Shown here: positions 5,307 through 5,766 of the stretch, in pieces
Numbering within the stretch: the first letter of the stretch is position 1
How the letters are laid out: each line of letters starts with the position of its first letter
NCBI GenBank assembly: GCA_002448715.1
Contig: DJZU01000040.1
Coordinates: 1-5,766, forward strand
Source: Candidatus Neomicrothrix sp. UBA6944
GTDB lineage: Bacteria > Actinomycetota > Acidimicrobiia > Acidimicrobiales > Poriferisodalaceae
Length of the DNA: 5,766 nucleotides
Reading direction: 5' to 3'
Translations under genes and position numbers: made by a program
Notes under the pieces: generated by a model
What the model was told of the DNA's origin: nothing
The model's database searches: none
The model's input: the letters and a program-made list of their open reading frames with translations, nothing else

Positions 5307-5573
5307 TTAGTTGAGGTGTTGTTCAATAGCGGTTATCAACGCTTTACCATTCTTAAGGTTCCATTGGATTTGGCCATGTTTTGTTTCCGCCGTGACTAAG
5401 TCTGATACGCCTTCTCTTCTGATGTCGACACCGATTAGAGCTGCGAAGGGAAGCTTGCCTTCCCACATTTCTGCTTTTGAGGTGCGGAAGATCGCCTGAT
5501 CCGTAATCTCTATCGTTACGAGCCGCTTCGTCCCCGCGGAGTCAGTTTCTGTGACTCGCTGAAATCTGAGCAC
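5307..5573 (-). CDS. Small PH-like-fold hypothetical protein
   Basis: The 88-residue product has no recognised name. It reads as a run of short beta strands (LRFQRVTE, KRLVTIEITDQAIFRT, EGKLPFAALIGVDIRREG, DLVTAETKHGQIQWNLK) followed by one C-terminal amphipathic helix (NGKALITAIEQHL, 75-87). That order suggests the bacterial PH-like fold, a small domain often used for binding partners or lipids. There is no signal peptide or membrane segment. The start is a GTG at 5573 without a clear ribosome site. The frame stays open upstream to a TGA at 5612-5610, but offers no other ATG or GTG. The strand is shared with the VOC and monooxygenase genes, 106 bp downstream, so co-transcription is possible but not shown. 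Confidence 0.6.
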   Translation of the reverse strand: MLRFQRVTETDSAGTKRLVTIEITDQAIFRTSKAEMWEGKLPFAALIGVDIRREGVSDLVTAETKHGQIQWNLKNGKALITAIEQHLN

Positions 5574-5686
5574 CGTCCAAGTGTGGCAGAGTGGCCAACT
5601 CCTGGCCTTTCAATATGGTCAATGAATTTGGCAACTCATTTGCGCAAGTCAGGAGAACCTGCTGAGATAGTGCCGTTATCAAGAGC

Positions 5687-5733
5687 GGTGCACTTTGGTG
5701 CACCCAGCAACCTGGGGTGGACACCCAAGGTGC
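5687..5733. repeat. Cluster of GGTG/CACC palindromes, possible operator
   Basis: GGTGCAC (5687-5693), the palindrome GGTGCACC (5697-5704), GGGTG-ga-CACCC (5715-5726) and CACC-caa-GGTG (5722-5732) lie end to end. GGTG begins at 5687, 5697, 5717 and 5729. The first two copies can also form a 7-bp hairpin with a TTTG loop, and CCCAG-caacc-TGGG adds another short arm. The cluster sits between the PH-like gene and the ATG at 5753 and covers the predicted -35 of the latter, as an operator would. Confidence 0.4.
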
Positions 5734-5752
5734 TTTCCTACCGTGTAGGGAT
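5718..5752 (+). promoter_or_regulatory. Predicted promoter for the gene at the right edge
   Basis: TGGACA (5718-5723, five of six against TTGACA), a 15-nt gap and TACCGT (5739-5744, TANNNT) stand 8 nt before the ATG at 5753. This is the same leaderless arrangement seen at other starts in this window. The -35 lies inside the palindrome cluster. Confidence 0.35.
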
Positions 5753-5766
5753 ATGGCTGAGGTCTG
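5753..5766 (+). CDS. Possible 5' end of a gene running off the right edge
   Basis: An ATG at 5753 opens M-A-E-V and leaves the window. The only support is its position 8 nt after a TANNNT element with a well placed -35, and an otherwise gene-free approach of about 180 bp. Four residues say nothing about function. Confidence 0.3.

Noticed and set aside
5576..5660. tRNA-like beginning (GTGGCAGAGTGGCC) resembling the D arm of a serine or leucine tRNA
   Set aside because: No matching acceptor strand, T arm or plausible anticodon stem follows downstream.
5542..5724. Minus-strand open frame of 60 residues upstream of the PH-like gene
   Set aside because: It overlaps the PH-like gene in another frame and runs through the palindrome cluster; the composition looks random.

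Overview
The window is ordinary bacterial chromosome with roughly balanced base composition. It carries seven genes I can support well enough to list, plus fragments of one possible gene at each edge. There is no sign of a phage, insertion sequence or CRISPR array. Two things point to an actinobacterium, possibly an uncultured Acidimicrobiia-type lineage. First, four start codons follow a TANNNT -10 hexamer by only 6-8 nt, the layout of leaderless transcripts common in that phylum. Second, the gene content (a type I Baeyer-Villiger monooxygenase, a VOC protein and a nitroreductase) is common there. The taxonomy is inference; a Chloroflexota origin would also fit the gene content.

Left part (1-1130). 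A possible gene start runs off the left edge on the minus strand. Positions 43-427 hold no convincing gene, only a terminator-like hairpin with a cUUCGg loop at 166-184. A small minus-strand protein at 745-503 looks like a dimeric alpha/beta-barrel monooxygenase-type domain. It stops early at an in-frame TAA, and another 25 plausible codons continue in the same frame to 428, so the gene looks freshly broken by a nonsense change. A small Cys/His-rich protein (884-1129, plus) follows and overlaps the end of the next gene tail to tail.

Middle part (1086-2637). A nitroreductase-fold flavoprotein (1901-1086, minus) and a putative PD-(D/E)XK-type nuclease with a C-terminal four-cysteine zinc motif (1969-2637, plus) diverge from a compact 67-bp region with a promoter for each.

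Right part (2665-5766). Three minus-strand genes lie in the order PH-like small protein (5573-5307), tandem-VOC protein (5200-4430) and Baeyer-Villiger monooxygenase (4326-2665). VOC and monooxygenase are close enough to be one transcript. The monooxygenase carries every type I fingerprint and should be a working ketone oxygenase. The VOC protein has two methylmalonyl-CoA-epimerase-like halves that seem to have lost their metal ligands, so it may bind a substrate rather than catalyse. At the far right, a cluster of GGTGCAC-type palindromes precedes a predicted leaderless promoter and an ATG that runs off the window.

Nothing here forms an obvious new multi-gene system. The best leads are the nuclease-plus-zinc protein, the stop-interrupted barrel gene, the metal-less tandem VOC beside the monooxygenase, and the palindrome cluster near the right edge.
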